Positions 35,798 through 43,630 of a DNA stretch of 64,000 bases are shown one piece after another. Origin of the DNA: JAVBOW01 sp031550125 (lineage in GTDB: Bacteria; Bacteroidota; Bacteroidia; Bacteroidales; Rikenellaceae); assembly GCA_031550125.1 (NCBI GenBank), contig JAVBOW010000010.1, forward strand, positions 46,891 through 110,890. Direction: 5' to 3'. Made by a program: the position numbers and the translations under genes. The notes under the pieces are model-generated. The model saw only the letters and a program-made list of their open reading frames with translations. It was not told where the DNA came from and ran no database searches. Numbering within the stretch: the stretch's first letter is position 1; each line of letters begins with the position of its first letter.

Positions 35798-37069
35798 ATG
35801 GAACAAAAAAAGAATTACACACTGCCGATCATCATGATGATCGCGCTTTTTGCGATGATATCGTTCGTGACGGGCTTAAGCAATCCGTTCGGGGTTATCG
35901 TCAAAAACCAGTTCCAGGCATCCAACTTTGCCTCGCAACTGGGTACTTTCGCCAACTTCCTGGCATACCTGTTCATGGGTATCCCTTCGGGCATGCTGCT
36001 GCAGAAGTACGGTTATAAAGTCACTGCGCTGCTGGCCGTAGCCGTAGGTTTCATCGGCGTGGGCGTGATGTTCCTTTCGGGTGTGACCGAGAGCTTCGCG
36101 GTATATCTCACCGGGGCGTTCGTTGCAGGTTTCTCCATGTGCATGCTCAACGCCGTGGTCAATCCCATGCTCAACACGCTCGCCGGCGGCGGCAAAAAGG
36201 GCAATCAGCTGATCCAGATCGGCGGTTCGTTCAACTCTTTGAGCGCTACCATCGTTCCTGTATTCGTGGGCTACCTGATAGGCGACATTTCGAAAGCCAC
36301 CATAACCAACGCCAACCCGGCGCTGTTCATAGCCATGGGTATCTTCGCGCTGGTGTTCATCGTAATTTCGTTCGTAGCCATCCCCGAGCCTCACATGAGC
36401 AAGGATAAGACCCAGGTCATCAAACACGAACACAGCCCCTGGGCTTTCCGCCATTTCGTACTGGGCGCGGTAGCCATCTTCATCTATGTAGGCGTGGAAG
36501 TCGGTATTCCCAATATCATGAACCTGTTTATGACCGACGCGGGCAGCCTGGCTATCGACGCTGCAGCGGCCGGTTCGGTCGTCGGCACCTATTGGTTCCT
36601 TATGTTCATCGGCCGTCTTTCGGGAGGCGTCCTGGGCGCTAAGTTCTCCAGCAAGGCCATGCTTACCTTCGTGTCGTCGCTCGGTCTGCTGCTGGTACTC
36701 GTAGCGATCTTCTGCCCCACGTCGGTCAACGTCACCATGCCGGTGTTCAACAGCGACATATCGTTCGGTATGGTGGAAGTACCCCTTGGCATCCTGCTGC
36801 TGGTTCTCTGCGGCTTCTGCACCTCCGTCATGTGGGGCGGCATATTCAACCTCGCCGTAGAAGGCCTCGGGAAATACACCCCTGCCGCTTCGGGCATCTT
36901 CATGATGATGGTAGTGGGCGGCGGCGTCCTCCCGCTGATCCAAGGCAAGATAGCGGATATCGCAGGATATATGCCCAGCTACTGGATCATCGTTGCCGGT
37001 ATGGCGTACATGCTCTATTACGCGCTTGCCGGATGCAAGAACGTTAACAAGGATATCCCCGTAGCATAA
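35798..37069 (+). CDS. MFS sugar transporter, fucose-galactose-glucose:H+ symporter (FHS) type
   Basis: A 423-residue permease with twelve predicted spans. The first helix region FAMISFVTGLSNPFGVIVKNQFQ and the AGFSMCMLNAVVNPMLNTLAGG segment follow the FucP/GluP pattern. It imports hexose with protons at the inner membrane. Between galM and galK, galactose is the best substrate guess. Isoleucine codons here favour ATC, unlike most neighbours, which suggests strong expression. Confidence 0.92.
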   Translation: MEQKKNYTLPIIMMIALFAMISFVTGLSNPFGVIVKNQFQASNFASQLGTFANFLAYLFMGIPSGMLLQKYGYKVTALLAVAVGFIGVGVMFLSGVTESFAVYLTGAFVAGFSMCMLNAVVNPMLNTLAGGGKKGNQLIQIGGSFNSLSATIVPVFVGYLIGDISKATITNANPALFIAMGIFALVFIVISFVAIPEPHMSKDKTQVIKHEHSPWAFRHFVLGAVAIFIYVGVEVGIPNIMNLFMTDAGSLAIDAAAAGSVVGTYWFLMFIGRLSGGVLGAKFSSKAMLTFVSSLGLLLVLVAIFCPTSVNVTMPVFNSDISFGMVEVPLGILLLVLCGFCTSVMWGGIFNLAVEGLGKYTPAASGIFMMMVVGGGVLPLIQGKIADIAGYMPSYWIIVAGMAYMLYYALAGCKNVNKDIPVA

Positions 37070-37146
37070 ATTTTCAGGGAATAACGGCGCGGGGGCCGGA
37101 CGCGGCCCCTGCGCTTCCCCTACTTAACCTAAAACCAGACAACGAA

Positions 37147-38292
37147 ATGGACACTTCGAAGATCCAATCCAAATTCAAAGAGCTATACGGCGCCGCGGGC
37201 GATATATATTGCTCGCCCGGCCGCATCAACATAATAGGCGAACACACCGACTACAACGGCGGTTTCGTCCTCCCGGGAGCCATCGACAAGGCTATGTACT
37301 GCGAGATCAAACCCAACGGGACGAATAAGGTCCGCGCCTACGCCCTCGACCTCAACGAGTCGTGCGAGTTCGGCCTCGAGGAAGCCGACAAGCCCAAGCA
37401 ACAGTGGGCCTGCTATATCTTCGGCATGTGCCGCGAGATAGCAAAAAAAGGCAAACAGGTGAAGGGCTTCGACACCGTATTCTCTGGCGACGTTCCCCTT
37501 GGCGCAGGCATGTCGTCGTCGGCCGCCCTGGAAAGTTGCTTCGGCTTCGCCCTTAACGACATCTACAACCTGGGCTTCACCCGTATGGAGATAGCCCTGA
37601 TGGGTCAGCAGACCGAACACAACTATTGCGGCGTGAAGTGCGGCATAATGGACCAATTCGCTTCGTGCAACGGCAAGGAGGGTTACGTTATGCGCCTCGA
37701 TTGCCGCTCGCTCGAATTCGAGTACGTTCCTTTCAACCCCCAGGGCTATCGCCTGGTGCTGATCAATACCTGCGTTACGCACAACCTGGCCGGCGGCGAG
37801 TACAACAAGCGCCGCGAGTCGTGCGAGAGGGTGGTTGCCGAAATAGCCAAACGCCATCCGGAAGTGAAGCATCTGCGCGACGCCAATTTCGACATGCTGG
37901 CCGAAGTGAAGAACGAAGTGGATCCGGTGGACTACAACCGCGCAGAATTCGTGGTAGGCGAAGTTCCCCGCCTTCTGGACGCATGCGCGGCCATGGAGAA
38001 AGGCGATTGGGAGACCGTGGGTAAAAGGATGTACGAAACCCACCACGGCCTGAGCAAACTCTACGAGGTAAGCTGCCCCGAACTCGACTTCCTGAACGAC
38101 ATGGCCAAAGAGTGCGGCGTAACCGGTTCGCGCGTTATGGGCGGCGGCTTCGGCGGCTGTACCATCAACCTGGTTAAGAACGAACTGCACGACGCTTTCG
38201 TGAAAAAAGCAACCGAGGCATACGAGAAGAAATTCGGCATCAAGGCCAAAGTTTACGACGTGGTGATCAAAGACGGCGCGCGCAAACTCTAA
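37147..38292 (+). CDS. galK: Galactokinase
   Basis: A 381-residue GHMP kinase that phosphorylates alpha-galactose at C1. Galactokinase signature GRINIIGEHTDYNGGFVLPGA (near residues 28-48), the ATP-binding GHMP motif VPLGAGMSSSAALE, the catalytic-base region GVKCGIMDQFAS, and the C-terminal RVMGGGFGGCTINLV are all intact. It is the last gene of the galactose operon and is followed by a strong terminator. Its product, galactose 1-phosphate, needs an uridylyltransferase that is not obvious here except for the nucleotidyltransferase at 33735. Confidence 0.96.
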   Translation: MDTSKIQSKFKELYGAAGDIYCSPGRINIIGEHTDYNGGFVLPGAIDKAMYCEIKPNGTNKVRAYALDLNESCEFGLEEADKPKQQWACYIFGMCREIAKKGKQVKGFDTVFSGDVPLGAGMSSSAALESCFGFALNDIYNLGFTRMEIALMGQQTEHNYCGVKCGIMDQFASCNGKEGYVMRLDCRSLEFEYVPFNPQGYRLVLINTCVTHNLAGGEYNKRRESCERVVAEIAKRHPEVKHLRDANFDMLAEVKNEVDPVDYNRAEFVVGEVPRLLDACAAMEKGDWETVGKRMYETHHGLSKLYEVSCPELDFLNDMAKECGVTGSRVMGGGFGGCTINLVKNELHDAFVKKATEAYEKKFGIKAKVYDVVIKDGARKL

Positions 38293-38331
38293 CCCCCGAC
38301 GCTCCGGAGTATGCTCTCCGCGGGAATAGAC

Positions 38332-38361
38332 AAAGGGTGAGGCTTCGAGCCTCACCCTTTT
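38332..38361 (+). terminator. Galactose operon terminator
   Basis: A perfect 13-bp stem (38332-38344 with 38348-38360), TCG loop, and a T-rich tail. It lies 40 nt after galK. Confidence 0.85.
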
Positions 38362-38412
38362 CTAATAACCGTACTCCACGGCACACCTGTTTTAGGACCG
38401 ATCCAAAGTTAG

Positions 38413-38626
38413 GGATCAGTCCGAAAAACAGGTTGGCGTTCAGATGCGCGGCGCAAGAAAAAGCTGCACCCTACGGCAACGACGCTGCGCATAGCGTGCG
38501 TCAGGTTTCGCTTATCGTTTGAGTTTCAAACCGGAGCGGACTGATGTCCGTGAGGATTTGAAATGAGAAGGATAAGTGAAAGATGATGCGCGATATGCGC
38601 AGCCAACATATAATTGAGGCCGGGCC
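38413..38626 (+). mobile_element. MITE-like repeat element, copy B (214 bp)
   Basis: Nearly the same sequence as copy A from the AAAAACAGGTTGGCG block to GCGCAGCC, including the two long arms and the apical hairpin CGGAC-TGAT-GTCCG. Its loop differs from other copies while the stem is kept. The ends GGATCAGTC and GGCCGGGCC are weakly complementary, and I see no matching 8-bp flank, so this copy may be older or rearranged. GTTGGC near the left end pairs with GCCAAC near the right end. It lies between the galK terminator and the arginase-family gene. Confidence 0.8.
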
Positions 38627-38628
38627 AC

Positions 38629-38659
38629 AAAAAACTTCCCGCGAACACGTCGCGGGAAG
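38629..38659 (-). terminator. Minus-strand hairpin with T run next to repeat copy B
   Basis: Read on the minus strand, a 10-bp perfect stem (CTTCCCGCGA / TCGCGGGAAG, 38635-38659) is followed by TTTTTT. This has the form of an intrinsic terminator for leftward transcription, but no minus-strand gene is visible to its right. Confidence 0.6.
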
Positions 38660-38827
38660 CACCCAACTTAATGTATTGATTATGAAAAAAACTAATCGCC
38701 TTCCGTCTCCAATTATCACAACTCTTCCGGAAGTTCACATATATAACGCGCGGCGTGGACATATTATTATGCGGCCGTGTCGCCCGCCGCACGCGTTAGG
38801 GTTGGGCGGCGTTTCGATTATTCTTTG
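38660..38827. other. Intergenic stretch before the arginase-family gene
   Basis: No convincing gene. A 53-codon plus-strand frame (38682-38843) starting MKKTNRL exists, but it runs over the promoter of the next gene and shows no domain. Nothing else is recognised apart from the leftward terminator at its left edge. Confidence 0.4.
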
Positions 38828-38835
38828 TATCTTTG
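38828..38835 (+). promoter_or_regulatory. -7 promoter element of the arginase-family gene
   Basis: TATCTTTG, exact consensus, 19 nt before the ATG at 38855. A TTG at 38802-38804 is a possible -33 element at slightly long spacing. Confidence 0.65.
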
Positions 38836-38854
38836 CATTGTAAAATTTACTGTT

Positions 38855-39910
38855 ATGTCTGCTATTTCGGATTTCGACCCCGACGGCATAGGCGTCGCCA
38901 ACGGAAATTATTTCGGTTTACCCTTCTCTCCGGACGATTGCCGTCTGGTCCTGATCTCGGCTCCCTGGGACGTCACCACCTCTTACGGCGAGGGCGCGAG
39001 TTTCGCCCCCGACGCCATTATAGAGGCTTCGATGCAGGTAGACCTTGCCGACCATCACAACCCCGACGGATGGCGCCAGGGTATAGGCACCGTGGGCATC
39101 GACTATTCGATCCAGGACCGCAGCGCCTTCTTGCGTCCCGAGGCGCGCCGGGTGATAACCCATCTGGAGGAGGGCGGCGATCCGGCCAACGAACACTTCC
39201 GCCGCAAGATATCCAAGATAAACGAAGGTTCGGCCGCCCTCAACGCCGAGATCTACGAAGAATCCGGGCGCTGGTTGGATAAAGGCAAGATAGTTGGCCT
39301 GGTAGGCGGCGACCACAGCGTGCCTTTCGGGCTGATCAAGGCCGTGGCCGAGAGACATAAGGGCATAGGCGTCCTGCATATAGACGCCCACGCCGACCTG
39401 AGGGAGCAATACGAAGGTTTCGAGAACTCGCACGCCTCGATAATGTACAATGTGATGACGCGCCTGGAAGGCATCGAAAAACTCGTCCAGGTGGCGGTAA
39501 GGGACCAATGCTCGGCCGAGATGGAGTTCGCCTCCATCGACTCGCGCGTGTGCCAGGTCACCGACTATGCCATAGCCGAAAAACTCCTTTCGGGACACAG
39601 TTGGAGTTCGGTGTGCGAACGCATCATAGAGAACCTGCCGCGCAATGTTTATATAAGTTTCGATATCGACGGCCTCTCGCCCGACCTTTGCCCCAATACG
39701 GGAACCCCCGTCCCGGGCGGGCTGACGTTCCATCAGGCCGTCTTCCTTATCAACGCCGTAGCCGCGTCGGGCCGCCGCATAGTGGGTTTCGACCTGTGCG
39801 AGGTGTCACCCTCGCCCGATAGCGAGTGGGACGCCAACGTAGGGGCGCGCATCCTTTATAAACTGTGCAATATAGCCTTGAGATCCAATGGCTGGACAGA
39901 AAACCAATAA
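38855..39910 (+). CDS. Arginase/agmatinase family (ureohydrolase) enzyme
   Basis: A 351-residue ureohydrolase. The binuclear manganese site is visible: GLVGGDHSVPFG (His ligand), VLHIDAHADLR (Asp-His-Asp ligands) and YISFDIDGLSPDLCPNTGTPVPGG (Asp-x-Asp ligands). It hydrolyses a guanidino compound such as agmatine, arginine or formiminoglutamate. It is longer than typical SpeB because of an N-terminal ~60-residue extension. The start at 38855 follows the promoter; an earlier frame start at 38777 precedes it. nhaA follows closely and may be co-transcribed. The exact substrate is not decided. Confidence 0.9.
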   Translation: MSAISDFDPDGIGVANGNYFGLPFSPDDCRLVLISAPWDVTTSYGEGASFAPDAIIEASMQVDLADHHNPDGWRQGIGTVGIDYSIQDRSAFLRPEARRVITHLEEGGDPANEHFRRKISKINEGSAALNAEIYEESGRWLDKGKIVGLVGGDHSVPFGLIKAVAERHKGIGVLHIDAHADLREQYEGFENSHASIMYNVMTRLEGIEKLVQVAVRDQCSAEMEFASIDSRVCQVTDYAIAEKLLSGHSWSSVCERIIENLPRNVYISFDIDGLSPDLCPNTGTPVPGGLTFHQAVFLINAVAASGRRIVGFDLCEVSPSPDSEWDANVGARILYKLCNIALRSNGWTENQ

Positions 39911-39921
39911 TCCTGCGGACA

Positions 39922-41328
39922 GTGACCAAAGAGGTAAGTTACCGGAGTAAAAGGATCTATTATAACCGCCGGCGCAACCAACGCCATTTCATCAAAAGCC
40001 CCTGGTCGGGGGGCGCGCTGCTGGTGGCCTTCGCCGCCGTAGCCATGCTGCTGGCCAACCTCGACGCCACCAAAGGTATCTACCACCACGTCCTGGGCAT
40101 GAAGCTCTCCGTTGGCTTCATAGAAGAGGGTTTCGGGATATGCAAAACCGTAGAGGAGTGGGTAAACGACGGCCTGATGGTGGTCTTCTTCTTCGTCGTG
40201 GGCCTTGAGATCAAGCGCGAGATCATCGCCGGACAGCTTTCGGGCCTCCGCCAGGCTATGCTTCCGGTTGCCGCTGCCGTCGGGGGCATGATAGTGCCTG
40301 CAGCCATTTACGCGGCCTTCAACACAGGAACCCCGTATTCGGCAGGCTGGGGAATACCTATGGCCACCGACATTGCGTTCGCCATAGGCGTGCTTTCGCT
40401 GCTCGGCAACCGCGTACCGCTGTCCATGAAGATCTTCCTGACGGCCCTGGCCATCGTGGACGACCTGGGAGCCATCCTGGTCATCGCCCTTTTCTACACC
40501 ACCAAGGTCAACCTTATCCTGCTGGGTTGCTCCGCATTGGTGGTGCTGCTACTTTGGGCGCTCAACAGGATGAACGTCTACCGCATGGCTTATTATATGG
40601 TTCCCAGTGTATTGCTATGGATATTATTTCTCTATTCGGGCATACACAGCACCATATCCGGCGTCCTGATAGCCATGCTGCTGCCGGCCACGCCGCGCTT
40701 CTCAAAAAAATATTTCGGATACAAGTCCAAATATTTCATCGCCGACTTCCGGCATAACGACCGCCAGGGAGTGGAGGTGCTGTCGAACCACGAGCAGTTC
40801 GAAGACCTGCAAACCCTCAAATATATAGCCACCAACTCCATAAGTCCGTCGCAACGCCTCGAACATAACCTCTATGACATGGTGACGTTCGTTATCATGC
40901 CTCTCTTCGCACTCGTAAACGCGGGGGTGGAGATCAACGGATGGAACAGCCTGAATGTTTTCGGAAACACTTTCGGCGCGGGGATCTTCCTTGGACTTCT
41001 CGCCGGCAAGCCGCTGGGCATATTGCTGTTTTCCTGGATAACCATCCGCCTTGGGTGGGCGGCCATGCCCCGCGGCGGATCGTGGCCCCTGCTCTCCGGC
41101 GTGGCGTGTCTGGGAGGGATCGGTTTCACCATGTCCATCTTTATCGACAACCTGGCCTTTCATGGCACGCAATTTGTCGATTCCGGCAAGATCACCGTAC
41201 TGGTTTCGTCGCTCACGGCTTCTTTGGTGGGCTTTGCGGTGTTGTATGCGCTCTCAAAACGGCCTATTGACGCGATAAATGAAAAAAATAGGGGTTACGA
41301 CACGATAAAGTCCGATAAAATTGTTTAA
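39922..41328 (+). CDS. nhaA: Na+/H+ antiporter NhaA
   Basis: A 468-residue antiporter that exports Na+ in exchange for protons. The core is intact: FIKSPWSGGALLVAF at the first helix, DGLMVVFFFVVGLEIKREI, PMATDIAFAIGVLSLLG, and the ion-binding Asp pair in ALAIVDDLGAILVIALFYT. A longer hydrophilic loop than in E. coli (~270-330) separates the halves. The start is uncertain: GTG at 39922, 11 nt after the upstream stop, is preferred to GTG at 39865, which would overlap the arginase-family gene by 46 nt. Confidence 0.92.
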   Translation: MTKEVSYRSKRIYYNRRRNQRHFIKSPWSGGALLVAFAAVAMLLANLDATKGIYHHVLGMKLSVGFIEEGFGICKTVEEWVNDGLMVVFFFVVGLEIKREIIAGQLSGLRQAMLPVAAAVGGMIVPAAIYAAFNTGTPYSAGWGIPMATDIAFAIGVLSLLGNRVPLSMKIFLTALAIVDDLGAILVIALFYTTKVNLILLGCSALVVLLLWALNRMNVYRMAYYMVPSVLLWILFLYSGIHSTISGVLIAMLLPATPRFSKKYFGYKSKYFIADFRHNDRQGVEVLSNHEQFEDLQTLKYIATNSISPSQRLEHNLYDMVTFVIMPLFALVNAGVEINGWNSLNVFGNTFGAGIFLGLLAGKPLGILLFSWITIRLGWAAMPRGGSWPLLSGVACLGGIGFTMSIFIDNLAFHGTQFVDSGKITVLVSSLTASLVGFAVLYALSKRPIDAINEKNRGYDTIKSDKIV

Positions 41329-41333
41329 GTTTG
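41326..41333 (+). promoter_or_regulatory. -7 promoter element of the FKBP lipoprotein gene
   Basis: TAAGTTTG, exact consensus; its first three bases are the nhaA stop codon. The ATG is 61 nt downstream, giving a leader of about 55 nt. Confidence 0.6.
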
Positions 41334-41394
41334 CAACTCCAAATAGTTTGGAAGGAAATTCGAAAAGATTAACCAATAATAATTTTTTAAAACG

Positions 41395-42078
41395 ATGAAA
41401 AAACTCCTCATCCTCGCTGCAGCGGCCGCCGTGCTCCTGAGCGCCTGTAACACCGGCTCGGCCAATCTGAAAACCGAAGAAGATTCGCTGGCATACTGCA
41501 TCGGCCTCGATCTGGGCGCCTACATCAAGAACATGGACAGCACCATGAGCATCGAAATGGTTGCCACCGGTATCAAAGACGTTATCAACAACAAGCAAAA
41601 GCTCGAGCAAGACGCTTCCTACGCTTTCCTGCGTGAGTATTTCACCGTCCGCAAGCCCGCCAAGGAAAAAGCCAAATCGGCCGAGTTCCTCGCTAATGTC
41701 GAGAAAGACACCAAAGACATCAACAAAACCGCAAGCGGCCTGCTGTACGTTATCGAAAACGCTGGTAGCGAAGTTAAAGCCCTCAACGACAACGACCAGG
41801 TAAGGGTTATGTACAAAGGCACCCTTCCCAACGGCAAGGAGTTCGACTCTTCGTACACCCGCGGCGACACCGCCCAATTCGCACTCAACCAAGTTATCAA
41901 AGGCTGGGGCGAAGGCATGAAGCTCATCGGCGAAGGCGGCAAGATCAAAATGTGGGTTCCCTCCGACCTGGGTTACGGCGAGCAGGGTGCAGGCGGCATG
42001 ATCGGCCCCAACCAAGCCCTCGTATTCGAAGTGGAGCTTGTAAAAGTTATCCCCGCCGAAGCTGAAGCGGCTAAATAA
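41395..42078 (+). CDS. FKBP-type peptidyl-prolyl isomerase lipoprotein
   Basis: A 227-residue envelope protein. The signal peptide ends in lipobox LSAC (Cys18). Residues ~25-115 form the helical FkpA/MIP-type dimerisation region; residues ~125-220 are the FKBP domain (VRVMYKGTLPNGKEFDSSY, QVIKGWGEGMKLIGEGGKI, VPSDLGYGEQG, NQALVFEVELVKV). It helps fold periplasmic or outer-membrane proteins. All 13 isoleucine codons are ATC, against the ATA preference elsewhere, so it is probably highly expressed. A strong terminator follows. Confidence 0.95.
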   Translation: MKKLLILAAAAAVLLSACNTGSANLKTEEDSLAYCIGLDLGAYIKNMDSTMSIEMVATGIKDVINNKQKLEQDASYAFLREYFTVRKPAKEKAKSAEFLANVEKDTKDINKTASGLLYVIENAGSEVKALNDNDQVRVMYKGTLPNGKEFDSSYTRGDTAQFALNQVIKGWGEGMKLIGEGGKIKMWVPSDLGYGEQGAGGMIGPNQALVFEVELVKVIPAEAEAAK

Positions 42079-42096
42079 CAACGGAGACCATTCCGT

Positions 42097-42133
42097 AAAA
42101 ACAACAGGACGCTCCGGCGTCCTGTTGTTTTTT
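42097..42133 (+). terminator. FKBP gene terminator
   Basis: Stem of up to 16 bp (42097-42112 with 42117-42132), TCCG loop, and a run of six T (42128-42133). Confidence 0.9.
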
Positions 42134-42167
42134 ATTCCGCAACCGGAAAGCTCCCGCGTAAAATTTA

Positions 42168-42175
42168 TATATTTG
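42168..42175 (+). promoter_or_regulatory. -7 promoter element of the cyclophilin gene, separated from it by repeat copy C
   Basis: TATATTTG, exact consensus. It lies 12 nt before repeat copy C and 383 nt before the cyclophilin ATG. Removing the repeat and one target duplicate leaves 19 nt between this element and the ATG, the normal spacing in this window. Confidence 0.7.
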
Positions 42176-42187
42176 CATAATAATACC

Positions 42188-42543
42188 GGCCCGGTCGGAA
42201 AAACAGGTTGGCGTCAAGATGCGCAGCGCAAGAAAACACTGCTCATTACGGTAACGACGCTGTGCATAGCGTGCGTCAGGTTTCGCTTATCGTTTGAGTT
42301 TCAAACCGGAGCGGACTGCGGTCCGTGAGGATTTGAAATGAGAAGGATAAGTGAAAGATGATGCGCAGCGCAAGAAAAAGCTGCTCCTTACGGTAACGAC
42401 GCTGTGCATAGCGCGCGTCAGGTTTCGCTTATCGTTTGAGTTTCAAACCGGAGCGGACTGCGGTCCGTGAGGATTTGAAATGAGAAGGATAAGTGAAAGA
42501 TGATGCGCGATATGCGCAGCCAACATATAATTGAAACCGATCC
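42188..42543 (+). mobile_element. MITE-like repeat element, copy C (356 bp, with internal tandem duplication)
   Basis: The same element as copies A and B, but with a 142-bp core present twice in tandem (42218-42359 and 42360-42501); 214 + 142 gives the observed 356 bp. A perfect 8-bp direct repeat ATAATACC flanks it (42180-42187 and 42544-42551). Ends GGCCCGGTC and AACCGATCC match as inverted repeats at 6 of 9 positions. Both cores carry the apical hairpin CGGAC-TGCG-GTCCG. It sits between a promoter element and the cyclophilin gene, so the whole element would be transcribed in that gene's leader. Confidence 0.87.
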
Positions 42544-42558
42544 ATAATACCATTACAG

Positions 42559-42996
42559 ATGAAATATGCACTGATCTCCACCGAAAAAGGCGACATGAAA
42601 GCCGAACTCTATGAAAACGATACGCCAGGCACTGTGGCCAACTTCGCCGCTTTGGCCGGCAAAGGCTTCTACGACGGCCTTGCGTTCCACCGCGTCATTC
42701 CCGACTTCGTTATCCAGGGCGGCTGCCCCCTCGGTACGGGCGCGGGAGGCCCTGGTTACACCATCAAATGCGAAACGTCGGCCCCGCGCCAATACCACGA
42801 CCGCGGAGTGCTGTCTATGGCCCACCGGGGCCGCGACACCGGCGGCTCGCAATTTTTCATCTGCCACAGTCGCGCCCACACCGCACATCTCGACGGCGTA
42901 CACACCGCTTTCGGCAAAGTTACAGAGGGTCTCGACGTGCTGGACGCCATCCGCCAGGGAGACCTTATCCTCAGTATAAAAATCGTTGAAGAATAG
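42559..42996 (+). CDS. Cyclophilin-type peptidyl-prolyl isomerase
   Basis: A 145-residue single-domain cyclophilin with no signal peptide, so cytoplasmic. Motifs: [19 protein letters not shown] (catalytic Arg/His region), [20 protein letters not shown] and [15 protein letters not shown]. It accelerates proline isomerisation during protein folding. It lies 6 nt before the DUF3127 gene. Its promoter appears to have been separated from it by repeat copy C, which would give an mRNA leader of about 370 nt. Confidence 0.95.
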   Translation: MKYALISTEKGDMKAELYENDTPGTVANFAALAGKGFYDGLAFHRVIPDFVIQGGCPLGTGAGGPGYTIKCETSAPRQYHDRGVLSMAHRGRDTGGSQFFICHSRAHTAHLDGVHTAFGKVTEGLDVLDAIRQGDLILSIKIVEE

Positions 42997-43002
42997 CATA
43001 TC

Positions 43003-43419
43003 ATGGAATTCGAAGGAGTAGTTTACCGCGTCCTGCCCGTAGTCAAGGGCCAGGGCGCAAGGGGCGAGTGGATAAAGCAAGAGGTTGTTTTCGAACTTCC
43101 GGGCGAGTTCAGCCGCAAAGTTTGCGTCGCTTTCTGGGGCGACAAAGCCCAGGAGGGTGGGTCGCTCAAGGAGGGCGAGATGGTTACCGTATCCGTCAAC
43201 CTCGAGTCGAGGGAGCATAACGGCCGCTGGTTCACCGAGGCGCGGGCATGGAAAGTAGCCCGCAAGAGCGCCGACGCACCGCAGTCCTACGCGGGCGATC
43301 CTTACGCCGCCCCCTCTTGGTCGGCCCCCGCGGCGCCATACGGAACGCCTGCCGCACCTGCCGCCGACCTGCCGCCTATGCCCTCCAAGGCCGACGAGGT
43401 GGACGACCTGCCGTTCTGA
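43003..43419 (+). CDS. DUF3127 protein with SSB-like acidic tail
   Basis: A 138-residue protein. Residues ~1-85 are an OB-fold-like DUF3127 domain (GEWIKQEVVFELPG, FWGDKAQ, VTVSVNLESREHNGRWFTEARAWKV). A Pro/Ala-rich linker follows and the protein ends in DEVDDLPF. That acidic, Phe-terminated tip closely resembles the protein-docking tail of single-stranded DNA-binding protein. DUF3127 itself has no firm function. I infer a nucleic-acid-binding role with SSB-like partner recruitment. It is co-transcribed with the cyclophilin gene. Confidence 0.8.
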   Translation: MEFEGVVYRVLPVVKGQGARGEWIKQEVVFELPGEFSRKVCVAFWGDKAQEGGSLKEGEMVTVSVNLESREHNGRWFTEARAWKVARKSADAPQSYAGDPYAAPSWSAPAAPYGTPAAPAADLPPMPSKADEVDDLPF

Positions 43420-43616
43420 TAAACGGTCCGGATTGGCACTAAACGCACCCAGGGCAGGTTGACGCCGCCCGGACGTCGCGTCGTATTATTCCGGGACGTC
43501 GTTGGAAAAACGCGTAAATACCGTAATACAATTAATTTTCCTGATGCAACCCGCTGTGGGGATGCATAAAGGAATTATGTTGTGAAATTTAGACGGATTC
43601 TTAGTATTGTTTTCCG

Positions 43617-43624
43617 TATATTTG
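43617..43624 (+). promoter_or_regulatory. -7 promoter element only 6 nt from the folE start
   Basis: TATATTTG, exact consensus, followed by CAGCCG and the folE ATG. Transcription would begin at about the start codon, so the mRNA may be leaderless. Confidence 0.6.
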
Positions 43625-43630
43625 CAGCCG

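Noticed and set aside
38682..38843. 53-codon plus-strand frame starting MKKTNRL between repeat copy B and the arginase-family gene
   Set aside because: It reads through the promoter of the next gene, lacks its own -7 element and shows no hydrophobic, repeat or known peptide feature. A transcribed short peptide cannot be excluded.
42188..42543. Tandem 142-bp units considered as a CRISPR array or riboswitch
   Set aside because: There are only two units, with no short repeat/spacer alternation and no cas genes; the same core occurs as single copies at unrelated genes with target duplications, which fits a mobile element better than a riboswitch.
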